Shown: positions 1-6,166 of the stretch, piece after piece
How the letters are laid out: every line of letters starts with the position of its first letter
Numbering within the stretch: position 1 is the first letter of the stretch
From: Candidatus Bipolaricaulota bacterium
Lineage (GTDB): Bacteria > Bipolaricaulota > Bipolaricaulia > UBA7950 > UBA9294
NCBI GenBank assembly: GCA_030612565.1
Contig: JAUWNQ010000023.1
Span: 1-7,238, forward strand
Reading direction: 5' to 3'
DNA: 7,238 bases
Position numbers and translations under genes: made by a program
Notes under the pieces: generated by a model
Databases searched by the model: none
Seen by the model: only the letters and a program-made list of their open reading frames with translations
What the model was told of the DNA's origin: nothing

Positions 1-300
1 CTGCCAATGTACCCTTCTATGCGTCGAGAGAGAATTGACCGCGGTTAGTTACCCACACGTAATAGCGGGGAACCATCAATCCTCACTTCGTGCGCGTGTG
101 AAGCTAGGAGCCGCTACCCACTCAAAACGACGAAGAGCCAAAGGAGAGATCTTGAGACGTAGGGCTTTTAAATCCCTTAAGGGTTTCATTGCCCGCCGCT
201 TGCGGCGTTCTGAAAAGATAGTAATGGTTTACTTCTGCGACAAGCCGATTATTGTTTCCTCGGAATAGTTTGTTGACGAAGGACTCCAGGAGAAGACGGT
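1..300. other. Gene-poor left flank with short inverted repeats
   Basis: I see no recognisable gene here. One plus-strand frame is open from the left edge to about 268, but its product is very basic, resembles no family I know and has no convincing ribosome binding site. Two perfect inverted repeats stand out: CCCTTAAGGG at 174-183 and CGCCGCTTGCGGCG at 194-207. Neither is followed by a T-run on either strand, so neither is called a terminator. The stretch looks less GC-rich than the operon to the right. It lies downstream of the minus-strand toxin-antitoxin pair and may be its 3' flank or decayed accessory DNA. Confidence 0.5.
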
Positions 301-546
301 TCAGCTGTTCAATAGCTGTTCGAGCAGCTCCCACTTGTCGATTTTCATGTGTTGCGCAATCTCATTCAGGATGTTGTTGAGTGTGCCGACTCGTAGTGGC
401 TTATGTCGGGGGATGGTAACATGATGAGGCGGCTGGCCTACACGCGTGAGACGAAGGTGGCTTCCGGTCTGTCGAGTGATTCGATAATCTACCTTCTCCA
501 GAAGATGGGCAAATTCCGCACCTCCCAGATCGCGCGGAAGCTTCAT
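301..546 (-). CDS. hicA: HicA-family mRNA interferase toxin (YcfA-like)
   Basis: This 81-residue protein matches the HicA toxin family, small double-stranded-RNA-binding-like folds that cleave mRNA in the cytoplasm and are neutralised by HicB. Visible hallmarks are an N-terminal helix (GAEFAHLLEK, about residues 9-18), the G-S-H core at 28-30 with H30 in the place of the catalytic histidine, a strand ending HHVTIPRHKP (41-50), and the conserved GTL-NNIL turn and helix from 54. Length is at the upper end of the family's usual size. The start codon overlaps the upstream hicB stop as ATGA, and no strong Shine-Dalgarno precedes it, so translation is probably coupled to hicB. The catalytic histidine is kept, so the toxin could be active. 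The C-terminal LLEQLLNS comes from a short 11-base tandem repeat at 303-321. Family assignment is firm; activity is inferred. Confidence 0.85.
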   Translation of the reverse strand: MKLPRDLGGAEFAHLLEKVDYRITRQTGSHLRLTRVGQPPHHVTIPRHKPLRVGTLNNILNEIAQHMKIDKWELLEQLLNS

Positions 547-749
547 ACAGGAACAACCTCGTCCTTCACCAAATGCAGACGAATGAGCTTAGGCCTTTCT
601 TCTTCCTCAAAGTGACAGAATACTGCGTCACGCGCTGCCTGTTTCAGTTCTTCGAGCGAGTCAGCTTCAGAGAAGATGGGATATCCCAATGCGCGTGCCT
701 CGTATCCTCCTTCCGCCGATTCTTCTACCAAGAAGATGATCTCCTTCAT
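543..749 (-). CDS. hicB: HicB-like antitoxin, short form without DNA-binding domain
   Basis: This 68-residue acidic protein looks like the small HicB-like partner found beside HicA toxins. It opens with a beta strand (KEIIFLVEES), has the typical GGYEARALGYPIFSEADSLEEL segment at about 14-35 that matches the partly degraded RNase H-like HicB fold, then a helix and a final strand. Nothing follows the fold: the ribbon-helix-helix or helix-turn-helix found at the C-terminus of longer HicB proteins is absent, so it may not repress its own promoter by itself. The start is well supported: AGGAGG (minus strand, 757-762) sits 7 bases upstream. It precedes and overlaps hicA by 4 bases, the reverse of the hicA-hicB order in E. 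coli. The expected role is binding and blocking HicA. Small HicB-like proteins of this type are often misannotated, so the gene context carries much of the call. Confidence 0.75.
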   Translation of the reverse strand: MKEIIFLVEESAEGGYEARALGYPIFSEADSLEELKQAARDAVFCHFEEEERPKLIRLHLVKDEVVPV

Positions 750-756
750 GATATGG

Positions 757-762
757 CCTCCT
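757..762 (-). promoter_or_regulatory. Ribosome binding site of hicB
   Basis: The plus strand reads CCTCCT, which is AGGAGG on the minus strand, 7 bases before the hicB ATG at 749. It fixes the start codon of the toxin-antitoxin transcript. Confidence 0.75.
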
Positions 763-882
763 CCCTTCGATTTCTTAGTCTACCGCAGTTGCCCGAAGTT
801 GGCTAATCGATCGTTCTCCCATTGAAAACTGACACCAGGTGAATCCGCGTTGGAAACCTCGCTTCCTCATAGGATTTCCGTA

Positions 883-888
883 TATACT
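883..888 (+). promoter_or_regulatory. Possible -10 element ahead of the catabolic cluster
   Basis: TATACT matches five of six bases of the bacterial -10 consensus and lies in the AT-richest patch of the 750-960 gap, about 73 bases before the amidohydrolase start. I see no good -35 hexamer at 16-18 bases upstream, so this is only a candidate. The toxin-antitoxin promoter must lie in the same gap on the other strand, but I could not pick one out. Confidence 0.25.
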
Positions 889-960
889 TATCTAATGAGA
901 ACTGGAAAATCTGAGTTTGAAAGTTGTAGCAGGCACGAACGAAGAGAATAGGAAGGGACG

Positions 961-2322
961 ATGAGACACACAGTGTACGACCTGGTGATCAAGAATGGAA
1001 CGCTTGTGTCCCCACAAGGGACGATCAAAGCAGATCTTGCAATCGATGGTGAGAGTGTCGTCGCGATCGGGCTCGATCTTTCGGGAAAGCGAGAGATCGA
1101 TGCTTCTGGCAAACTCGTCCTTCCCGGGGTGATCGATGCGCACACACACATGGCCCTCCCTGTCGCTGGAACGCGATCGAGCGACGACTTCTTCACCGGA
1201 ACGCGTGCCGCTGCCTGCGGCGGGGTGACGACGATCGTCGATTTCACGGTGGGGAGCCATGATACTACGATCCCTGAGGAGATCGAAGCGCGCAAAGGAG
1301 AGGCTGTGGCCTCGGTGATCGACTACGCCCTGCACGGCGAGGTCATCGGCTGGCATCCTGGTAACGAAGCAGAGTTTCGTGATGCGGTAAAGCTTGGCGT
1401 TAAAACGTTCAAGTTCTACACGGCGTATGCCTCCTCCGGTCGCTCTTCGGACAGCGGCGTCCTCTATCATGCCTTTGGGGTGCTGGCCGATCTCGATGCG
1501 GTCGCGCTGGTTCACTGTGAGGATGACCCAATCATCGACGCGATCCTTCAGCATATGGGAAACGAGGAGAAGGGTAAGATGGCGAGCCTCGCGCAGGCTC
1601 GGCCGCCGATCTGTGAAGGGGCAGCGATCGATCAGGTGGCCTACCTCGCAGAACAGGCCGGGGTAAGGATCCACATCGTCCACGTCAGCTCGGCGTTGGG
1701 ATTGGCCGCGGTGGCGCGGGCCAAAAGCCGTGGAGTAAAACTCACCGCTGAGACCTGCCCGCAGTACCTCCTGCTCACAAAGGAGGTCTACGATCGAGTG
1801 GACGGACACCTCTTCTCGGCGAGTCCGGCTCTGCGTGAAGAAGGCGATCAACAGGCGCTGTGGCAAGGCTTGAGTGATGGCACTCTCGATCTTGTGGCGA
1901 CCGACCACTGCCCGTTCACGCGGGAGCAGAAGACCTGGAAGGGATCGTTCTTAGACCTTCCCTACGGCCTCCCCGGGGTGGAGACCCTCCTCCCCCTCCT
2001 CTACTCCGAAGGTGTGAGGAAGGGACGCCTCCCGCTGACCGCCCTCCCTCGCCTCCTTGCCGAGGGACCGGCGCGGGTGAATGGACTCTACCCGCGCAAG
2101 GGGACCCTCTCGATCGGTTCGGACGCGGACATCGTGATCTTTGACCCAGAGAAGGAGTGGACGATCCATGCCGAGAACCTGTACATGGCGACCGATTTTT
2201 CTCCCTATGAGGGGAGGCCAGTGAGCGGAGTAGTCGAGACGACGATATCCCGGGGAAGGGTCGTCTATGCCGACGGAACTTTCCAAGGCAGAGAGGGCTG
2301 GGGGAGGTTCATCCCCGGCTGA
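961..2322 (+). CDS. Dihydropyrimidinase/hydantoinase-family cyclic amidohydrolase
   Basis: This 453-residue protein belongs to the cyclic amidohydrolase superfamily, which opens cyclic amide rings such as dihydropyrimidines, hydantoins, dihydroorotate or allantoin with a binuclear metal centre. Every metal ligand is visible: H61 and H63 in DAHTHM, the carboxylatable K151 in VKTFKFYTAY, H185 in VHCED, H241 in IVHVSS and D315 in ATDHCPF. The DDFFTGTRAAACGG segment (75-88) and the S288-P-x-L-R loop are typical of hydantoinases and dihydropyrimidinases, and length fits. The pocket motif that usually reads PNG(L/G)PG is P-Y-G-L-P-G here, with Y335 replacing the Asn, and the following ETLLPLLYSEG looks more like allantoinase or dihydroorotase. 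Ring hydrolysis is therefore likely, but the substrate is not certain. The start is an ATG preceded by AGGAAGGG about 6 bases upstream; an ATG at 895 runs into a stop at 949. The gene begins a plus-strand run with two AOR genes and a second amidohydrolase. In databases it may carry the name hydA or dihydropyrimidinase. Confidence 0.88.
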   Translation: MRHTVYDLVIKNGTLVSPQGTIKADLAIDGESVVAIGLDLSGKREIDASGKLVLPGVIDAHTHMALPVAGTRSSDDFFTGTRAAACGGVTTIVDFTVGSHDTTIPEEIEARKGEAVASVIDYALHGEVIGWHPGNEAEFRDAVKLGVKTFKFYTAYASSGRSSDSGVLYHAFGVLADLDAVALVHCEDDPIIDAILQHMGNEEKGKMASLAQARPPICEGAAIDQVAYLAEQAGVRIHIVHVSSALGLAAVARAKSRGVKLTAETCPQYLLLTKEVYDRVDGHLFSASPALREEGDQQALWQGLSDGTLDLVATDHCPFTREQKTWKGSFLDLPYGLPGVETLLPLLYSEGVRKGRLPLTALPRLLAEGPARVNGLYPRKGTLSIGSDADIVIFDPEKEWTIHAENLYMATDFSPYEGRPVSGVVETTISRGRVVYADGTFQGREGWGRFIPG

Positions 2323-2337
2323 GGCACGAGAAGGTCC

Positions 2338-2366
2338 TTGCCGGCTTCCTATCCCGATCCTATCAT
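2338..2366 (+). promoter_or_regulatory. Candidate sigma-70-type promoter before the first AOR gene
   Basis: TTGCCG (2338-2343) and TATCAT (2361-2366) match four and five bases of the -35 and -10 consensus, with the ideal 17-base spacing. Transcription from it would start near 2373, giving a leader of about 30 bases that contains the AGGAGG at 2391-2396. It lies in the only sizeable gap (80 bases) of the plus-strand cluster, so the AOR genes could be transcribed separately from the upstream amidohydrolase. It is a pattern match only. Confidence 0.35.
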
Positions 2367-2402
2367 CTAGCTTGATAAACACTGAAGAGCAGGAGGCGTC
2401 TC

Positions 2403-4244
2403 ATGAGGGTTCGCAAGACGGCCTATATCGATCTATCCACCCGTGAGATCGAGGTGATGGACACCCCAAAAGAGGCGATAGGGTCCTTTTTAGGTGGAAG
2501 GGGCTATGCGGCCAGCATCCTGTACGCCCTGGTTCCCAAGGAGGTCGAGCCGGAGGATCCGAGGAACGTGATCATCGTCTCCACAGGCCTCTTCTCCGGG
2601 ACGCCATGGCCTGCGGCCTCCCGCTACCACCTGACCTTCCGTTCTCCCCTGACCAATTCCTACGGGTACGCCAATGCAGGGGGGAAGCTCGGATATTACC
2701 TGGCCGCTTGCGGGTTCGATGCACTGGTGATTCGAGGGAGGGCAGAGGTACCGGTCTACCTGCTCGTCGATCGCTTCCAGGCGCGGATCGAGTCCGCGGA
2801 TAAACTGTGGGGGAAGACCACGGGCGAGACCGAGTCGCATCTACATGAGAAGCACCCGGGCGCCGCGGTGGCGAGCATCGGCCCCGCCGGTGAGAACCGG
2901 GTCCTCTTCGCGAGTGTGATGAATGACGGCGGGCGGGCCGCTGCCCGCTGCGGCGGCGGTGCGATCTGCGGGAGGAAGAACCTGAAGGCGATCGTTGTCC
3001 TGCAGAACCGGCCGGAGCAGTTACCTAAGGAGTTTCTCGCCGAGGCGCGTGCAGCGACCCAGAAGGTCCTCGCCGCTCCTGCCATCCCCAACTTACGTAA
3101 ATGGGGGACGCCCTTCCTGACGGCGATCAAGAACGAGGTCGGCGATCTCCCGACGAAGAACCATCAACTCGGTCAAGTCCCGTTCATCGAGCGGATAGAC
3201 GCTCCTGCCCTCGAACGCTACAAGGTAGAGACCAAGGGGTGCCTTGGATGCCCGATCCGGTGCGGCCGCATCTCCCAGGTTGAGACAGGGGATTACCGGT
3301 GTGTTACCGCAGGCCCCGAGTACGAGACAATCGATTCGTTAGGGCCGCAGTGCTACTGCGACGATCCCGAGGCTATCATCTACGCCAATATGTTGTGCAA
3401 TGAGCTCGGGCTCGACACCATCTCGACCGGCGCGGCGATCGCCTTCGCCATGGAGTGCCATGAGGAGGGCCTCCTCGACGAAGAGAGACTCGACCTCTCG
3501 TGGGGGAACGGCAAGACGATCGTCAGACTGATCCAGCAAATCGCAAAGAGGGAAGGGCTAGGTGCTCTCCTCGCACAGGGGACACGCCGAGCTGCTGAAG
3601 AGATTGGGGCGGAAGCGAAGCGCTACGCGATGAAGGTCAAGGGGTTGGAGATCCCATCCCAGGAGCCGCGGGTTGCCAAGGCTTTTGGCTTGGGACACGC
3701 CACGTCCAATCGCGGCGCCGATCACCTGTACGCACTCCCGACGATCGATACTGCGCGATTGGAGGAGGCCGGCCGCGCCCTTCTCCCGCAGACCATGCCC
3801 GATCTGCTGGATACGGCGAACGAGCGCTACAAACCTGACCTCGTCTGGTTCAGCGAGCACTACTGCGCCATTGCCGATTCACTAGGGGTCTGCAAGTTCA
3901 GCACCGTCGAGACGTATCCCCTCTATCCGGAGGATCTCACGCGTGGGCTGAACGCGCTCGGTCACGCGATCACGGCGGATGAACTGTTACGGATCGGTGA
4001 GCGAATAGTCAACCTGGAACGGATGTACAATGTGCGGCTCGGTCTTTCGTCGATGGACGACCGGCTTCCGGCCCGATTCACCGAGGAGCCTCTTTCGGTC
4101 GCGCATGGGGAGACTACGACGGTTCACAGGATCGAAGATTTCGAAAAGATGCTCAGACGATACTACAAGCTACGCGGATGGGACGAGAACGGTATTCCCA
4201 CCGATGAGAAGCTTCGCGAGCTTGGGCTCGATCGGCTGGTTTAG
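2403..4244 (+). CDS. aor: Aldehyde:ferredoxin oxidoreductase family protein (W/Mo-bispterin), first copy
   Basis: This 613-residue protein is a full-length AOR family member, near the roughly 605 residues of the Pyrococcus enzyme. These cytoplasmic enzymes carry a tungsten (rarely molybdenum) bis-pyranopterin and one [4Fe-4S] cluster, and exchange electrons with ferredoxin or a partner subunit. The N-terminal AFOR domain (about 1-205) shows LGGRG (30-34), SGTPWPAASRY, RSPLTNSYGYANAGG, SIGPAGEN and RKNLKAIVV. The C-terminal domains carry the cluster ligands C280-x2-C283-x3-C287 and C497 in the pterin motif DSLGVC (492-497). The other pterin motif is NELGLD (333-338). E308 in EYET and H441 in RGADHL fall where the Pyrococcus active-site Glu313 and His448 are expected. 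AGGAGG lies 6 bases before the ATG. The family includes aldehyde oxidases, carboxylate reductases and BamB-type ring reductases, so the substrate is open. No ferredoxin or cofactor-synthesis gene is in view. Confidence 0.93.
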   Translation: MRVRKTAYIDLSTREIEVMDTPKEAIGSFLGGRGYAASILYALVPKEVEPEDPRNVIIVSTGLFSGTPWPAASRYHLTFRSPLTNSYGYANAGGKLGYYLAACGFDALVIRGRAEVPVYLLVDRFQARIESADKLWGKTTGETESHLHEKHPGAAVASIGPAGENRVLFASVMNDGGRAAARCGGGAICGRKNLKAIVVLQNRPEQLPKEFLAEARAATQKVLAAPAIPNLRKWGTPFLTAIKNEVGDLPTKNHQLGQVPFIERIDAPALERYKVETKGCLGCPIRCGRISQVETGDYRCVTAGPEYETIDSLGPQCYCDDPEAIIYANMLCNELGLDTISTGAAIAFAMECHEEGLLDEERLDLSWGNGKTIVRLIQQIAKREGLGALLAQGTRRAAEEIGAEAKRYAMKVKGLEIPSQEPRVAKAFGLGHATSNRGADHLYALPTIDTARLEEAGRALLPQTMPDLLDTANERYKPDLVWFSEHYCAIADSLGVCKFSTVETYPLYPEDLTRGLNALGHAITADELLRIGERIVNLERMYNVRLGLSSMDDRLPARFTEEPLSVAHGETTTVHRIEDFEKMLRRYYKLRGWDENGIPTDEKLRELGLDRLV

Positions 4245-4248
4245 GAGG
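4243..4248 (+). promoter_or_regulatory. Ribosome binding site overlapping the preceding stop codon
   Basis: AGGAGG shares its first two bases with the TAG stop of the first AOR gene and lies 5 bases before the ATG of the second. The layout implies translational coupling of the two AOR genes from one mRNA. Confidence 0.8.
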
Positions 4249-4253
4249 AGAGA

Positions 4254-5426
4254 ATGGCTATCAAAGGGGGCTACGCTGGAAGATATCTCCGGGTGGACCT
4301 GAGTGCGGGAACGATTGAAGAACGTGAGATCACACTGGAAATGGCACGTGCATTCCTTGGGGGGAACGGGTTCGGCGTCAAGACCCTGTGGGATGAAGTT
4401 GCGCCTTCGGTCGATCCGCTCTCCCCGGAGAACGTCCTGATCTTCGCCACCGGCCCGCTCTGTGGGACGGCATGGCCCACCTCCGGGAGGATGGAGGCGA
4501 TCAGCAAGTCTCCCCTCACGGGGATCTATGGGGATTCCAACTGTGGCGGACTCTTCGGGCCTGAGCTCAAGTTTGCCGGGGTCGACATGCTCGTCATCAC
4601 CGGGGTTGCTGCTCGACCGGTCACCCTGTGGATCGACAATGGGAAGGCCCGCCTCGAGGCGGCGAGCGACCTGTGGGGGCTAGACACGATCGAGACGGAG
4701 GAGAAGATCAGGCGGCAGAAGGGGGATGAGCGGGTGAAGGTCGCCTGCATCGGACCCGCCGGGGAGAACGGGGTGCGGTATGCCTGCATCCAGGCGACGC
4801 CGAACCGGAGCCTCGCGAGGAGCGGGATCGGAACGGTGATGGGTTCGAAGAGGCTGAAGGCGATCGCGGTTCGGGGGAGAGGGAAGGCCCCGATCGTGCA
4901 CCCCGCGGAATTCACCCGGCTCGCCCGTTCCATGCACGAGCGGATCAAGGCGAACGAGTTCTTCCCTGCCCTTGCCCGCTATGGAACCTCCGGTCTGGTC
5001 ATGCTCATGAACGAGATCGGGCGCTTCCCCACCAAAAACTTCCAGTCCGGCGATTTCGCCCTTGCCGAGAAGATCGGGGGAGAAGCCCTCCGCGAGGGAT
5101 ATTGGATCAGAGACGACGGCTGCTTTGCCTGCCCGATCCGCTGCGACAACATCTACCAGGTGAAAGAAGGTGAGTTTGCGGGGACTGTCACGTCGAGCTT
5201 CGAGTACGAGACGCTGAACTCGTTCGGCGCTGCGGTGGGGAACAGCAACCTCGCCTCGATCATCGCGGCGAACGACCGCTGCGATCGGTTGGGCCTCGAT
5301 ACGATCTCCGCCGGGCGGGCGGTCTCCTTTGCGATGGAACTCTACGAGAAGGGAATCCTGACGACAGAAGATACGGGCGGCCTCGCACTCGAGTGGGGGG
5401 AAACTACCACGCGGTCCTTCAGCTGA
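4254..5426 (+). CDS. aor: Second AOR family protein, N-terminal part up to a frameshift
   Basis: This frame encodes the first 382 or so residues of a second AOR family protein, then seven or eight out-of-frame residues and a stop at 5426. The N-terminal domain is typical: GRYLRVDLSAGTIEE, LGGNG where most members have LGGRG, CGTAWPTSGRMEAISKSPLTG, GLFGPELKFAG, CIGPAGENGVRYA and GSKRLKAIAV. The second part holds three cluster cysteines, C290-x2-C293-x3-C297, the E317-Y-E319-T active-site segment and the pterin motif DRLGLDTIS. The match to the family ends at LALEWG, just before a six-G run; the expected continuation, NYHAVLQLIEQIARREG, is encoded in another frame from 5399 on. Alone this piece lacks the fourth cysteine and the catalytic His, so it should be inactive unless ribosomes or polymerase shift frame, or the sequence has an indel error. 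It begins 9 bases after the first AOR gene and resembles it throughout. Confidence 0.88.
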   Translation: MAIKGGYAGRYLRVDLSAGTIEEREITLEMARAFLGGNGFGVKTLWDEVAPSVDPLSPENVLIFATGPLCGTAWPTSGRMEAISKSPLTGIYGDSNCGGLFGPELKFAGVDMLVITGVAARPVTLWIDNGKARLEAASDLWGLDTIETEEKIRRQKGDERVKVACIGPAGENGVRYACIQATPNRSLARSGIGTVMGSKRLKAIAVRGRGKAPIVHPAEFTRLARSMHERIKANEFFPALARYGTSGLVMLMNEIGRFPTKNFQSGDFALAEKIGGEALREGYWIRDDGCFACPIRCDNIYQVKEGEFAGTVTSSFEYETLNSFGAAVGNSNLASIIAANDRCDRLGLDTISAGRAVSFAMELYEKGILTTEDTGGLALEWGETTTRSFS

Positions 5427-6166
5427 TCGAACAGATCGCCCGGCGGGAAGGGCTGGGCGCACTCCTCGCCTTGGGGGTGAGGGAGGCCGCAGCCCAGATC
5501 GGGCATGGGGCCGGGTACTACGCCATGGAGGTGAAAGGGCAGGAGATCCCTGCTCAGGACGGTCGAGCCCAGCAGTCGATGGGCCTTGCACACATCACAT
5601 CGAGTCGCGGGGCCGATCACCTGAAGGCCTTCCCCACAATCGACGAGACGGGATACACCAAGGAGGTGGAACGCCGCTACGGTGAGAAGTACCTTCCCGA
5701 GATGGCCGACCCACACGCCACCAGGTATAAGCCGTTCCTGGTGAAGGACGGTGAGGACTTCGGCGCCGTGGTCGATTCGGTGGGGGTCTGTAAGTCCGGC
5801 GGCACCTTCGTCATGGCCGAGATCTACTGGCCCGAGATCGCGGAAGGCTTGACCTATGCCACCGGGATCGAATTCTCTGAGAATGGTCTCAAGACGATCG
5901 GAGAGCGGATCTACAACCTGATGCGCTCTTACAACGCCCTCCACGGGATCACGCGGGCGGATGACCGCCTCCCGCGCCGCTTCACCGAGGAACCATCCCC
6001 ATCCGCCGGGGCGAAGGGCGAGACCGCCCACGCCGAGGAGCTGCTCGATGAGTACTACGATCTGCGCGGCTGGGACAGAGAGCGAGGTTGGCCGACCGCC
6101 ACCACCCTGAAGCGGCTCGGCCTTCCCGAGGCAGCAAAACGACTGAAGGAGTTGCAAGATGACTGA
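5393..6166 (+). CDS. aor: Second AOR family protein, C-terminal part after the frameshift
   Basis: This frame carries the missing C-terminal third of the second AOR protein. A GTG at 5393 opens the frame, but no ribosome binding site supports it and family similarity begins at once, so I read it as the continuation of 4254-5426, not an independent gene. Joined by a -1 shift in the G-run, the two parts give about 637 residues, somewhat longer than the first copy. It shows LIEQIARREGLGALLALG, YAMEVKGQEIPAQD, SSRGADHL with the expected active-site His (H456 in the joined numbering), DSVGVC with the fourth cluster cysteine (C513) and the RLPRRFTEEP segment shared with the first copy. All hallmarks are intact, with no further stops or shifts, which argues for a sequencing error, a very recent mutation or a tolerated shift over long decay. 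Its last 8 bases overlap the next gene. Confidence 0.85.
   Translation: MGGNYHAVLQLIEQIARREGLGALLALGVREAAAQIGHGAGYYAMEVKGQEIPAQDGRAQQSMGLAHITSSRGADHLKAFPTIDETGYTKEVERRYGEKYLPEMADPHATRYKPFLVKDGEDFGAVVDSVGVCKSGGTFVMAEIYWPEIAEGLTYATGIEFSENGLKTIGERIYNLMRSYNALHGITRADDRLPRRFTEEPSPSAGAKGETAHAEELLDEYYDLRGWDRERGWPTATTLKRLGLPEAAKRLKELQDD
5395..5400 (+). other. Six-G run at the reading-frame switch in the second AOR gene
   Basis: The upstream frame reads GAG TGG GGG GAA ACT; the downstream frame reads GGG GGA AAC TAC CAC over the same bases. One more G would join them as E-W-G-G-N-Y-H, and two fewer would give E-W-G-N-Y-H, which keeps the residue spacing of the first AOR copy (WGNGKTIVRLI). The shift therefore maps to this homopolymer. 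An indel error or true mutation is most likely. Slippage on the G-run is possible but there is no canonical slippery heptamer. Confidence 0.8.

Noticed and set aside
194..207. CGCCGC-TT-GCGGCG hairpin as an intrinsic terminator
   Set aside because: The stem is short with almost no loop, and neither strand has a T-run after it.
2..268. Plus-strand frame open from the left edge to 268
   Set aside because: Its product is unlike any family, it lacks a ribosome binding site and it overlaps the inverted repeats; chance openness is more likely.
303..321. Direct repeat AGCTGTTC twice, 11 bases apart
   Set aside because: It lies inside the end of hicA and is explained by the repetitive Leu-Glu-Gln-Leu-Leu-Asn coding sequence.
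895..951. 18-codon leader peptide (ATG 895 to TAG 949-951) ahead of the first amidohydrolase
   Set aside because: It has no ribosome binding site, no run of regulatory codons and no attenuator-like hairpin after it.
892..1908. Long minus-strand open frame of 338 codons opposite the hydantoinase-like gene
   Set aside because: It resembles no protein family and is rich in Arg/His/Asp runs typical of the antisense of a GC-rich gene; the plus strand encodes a clear enzyme with all metal ligands.
5394..5404. Programmed -1 ribosomal frameshifting in the second AOR gene
   Set aside because: GGG can re-pair with GGG in the P site, but no standard X XXY YYZ heptamer is present, I see no clear downstream pseudoknot, and the AOR family is not known to use this; a plain indel is simpler.
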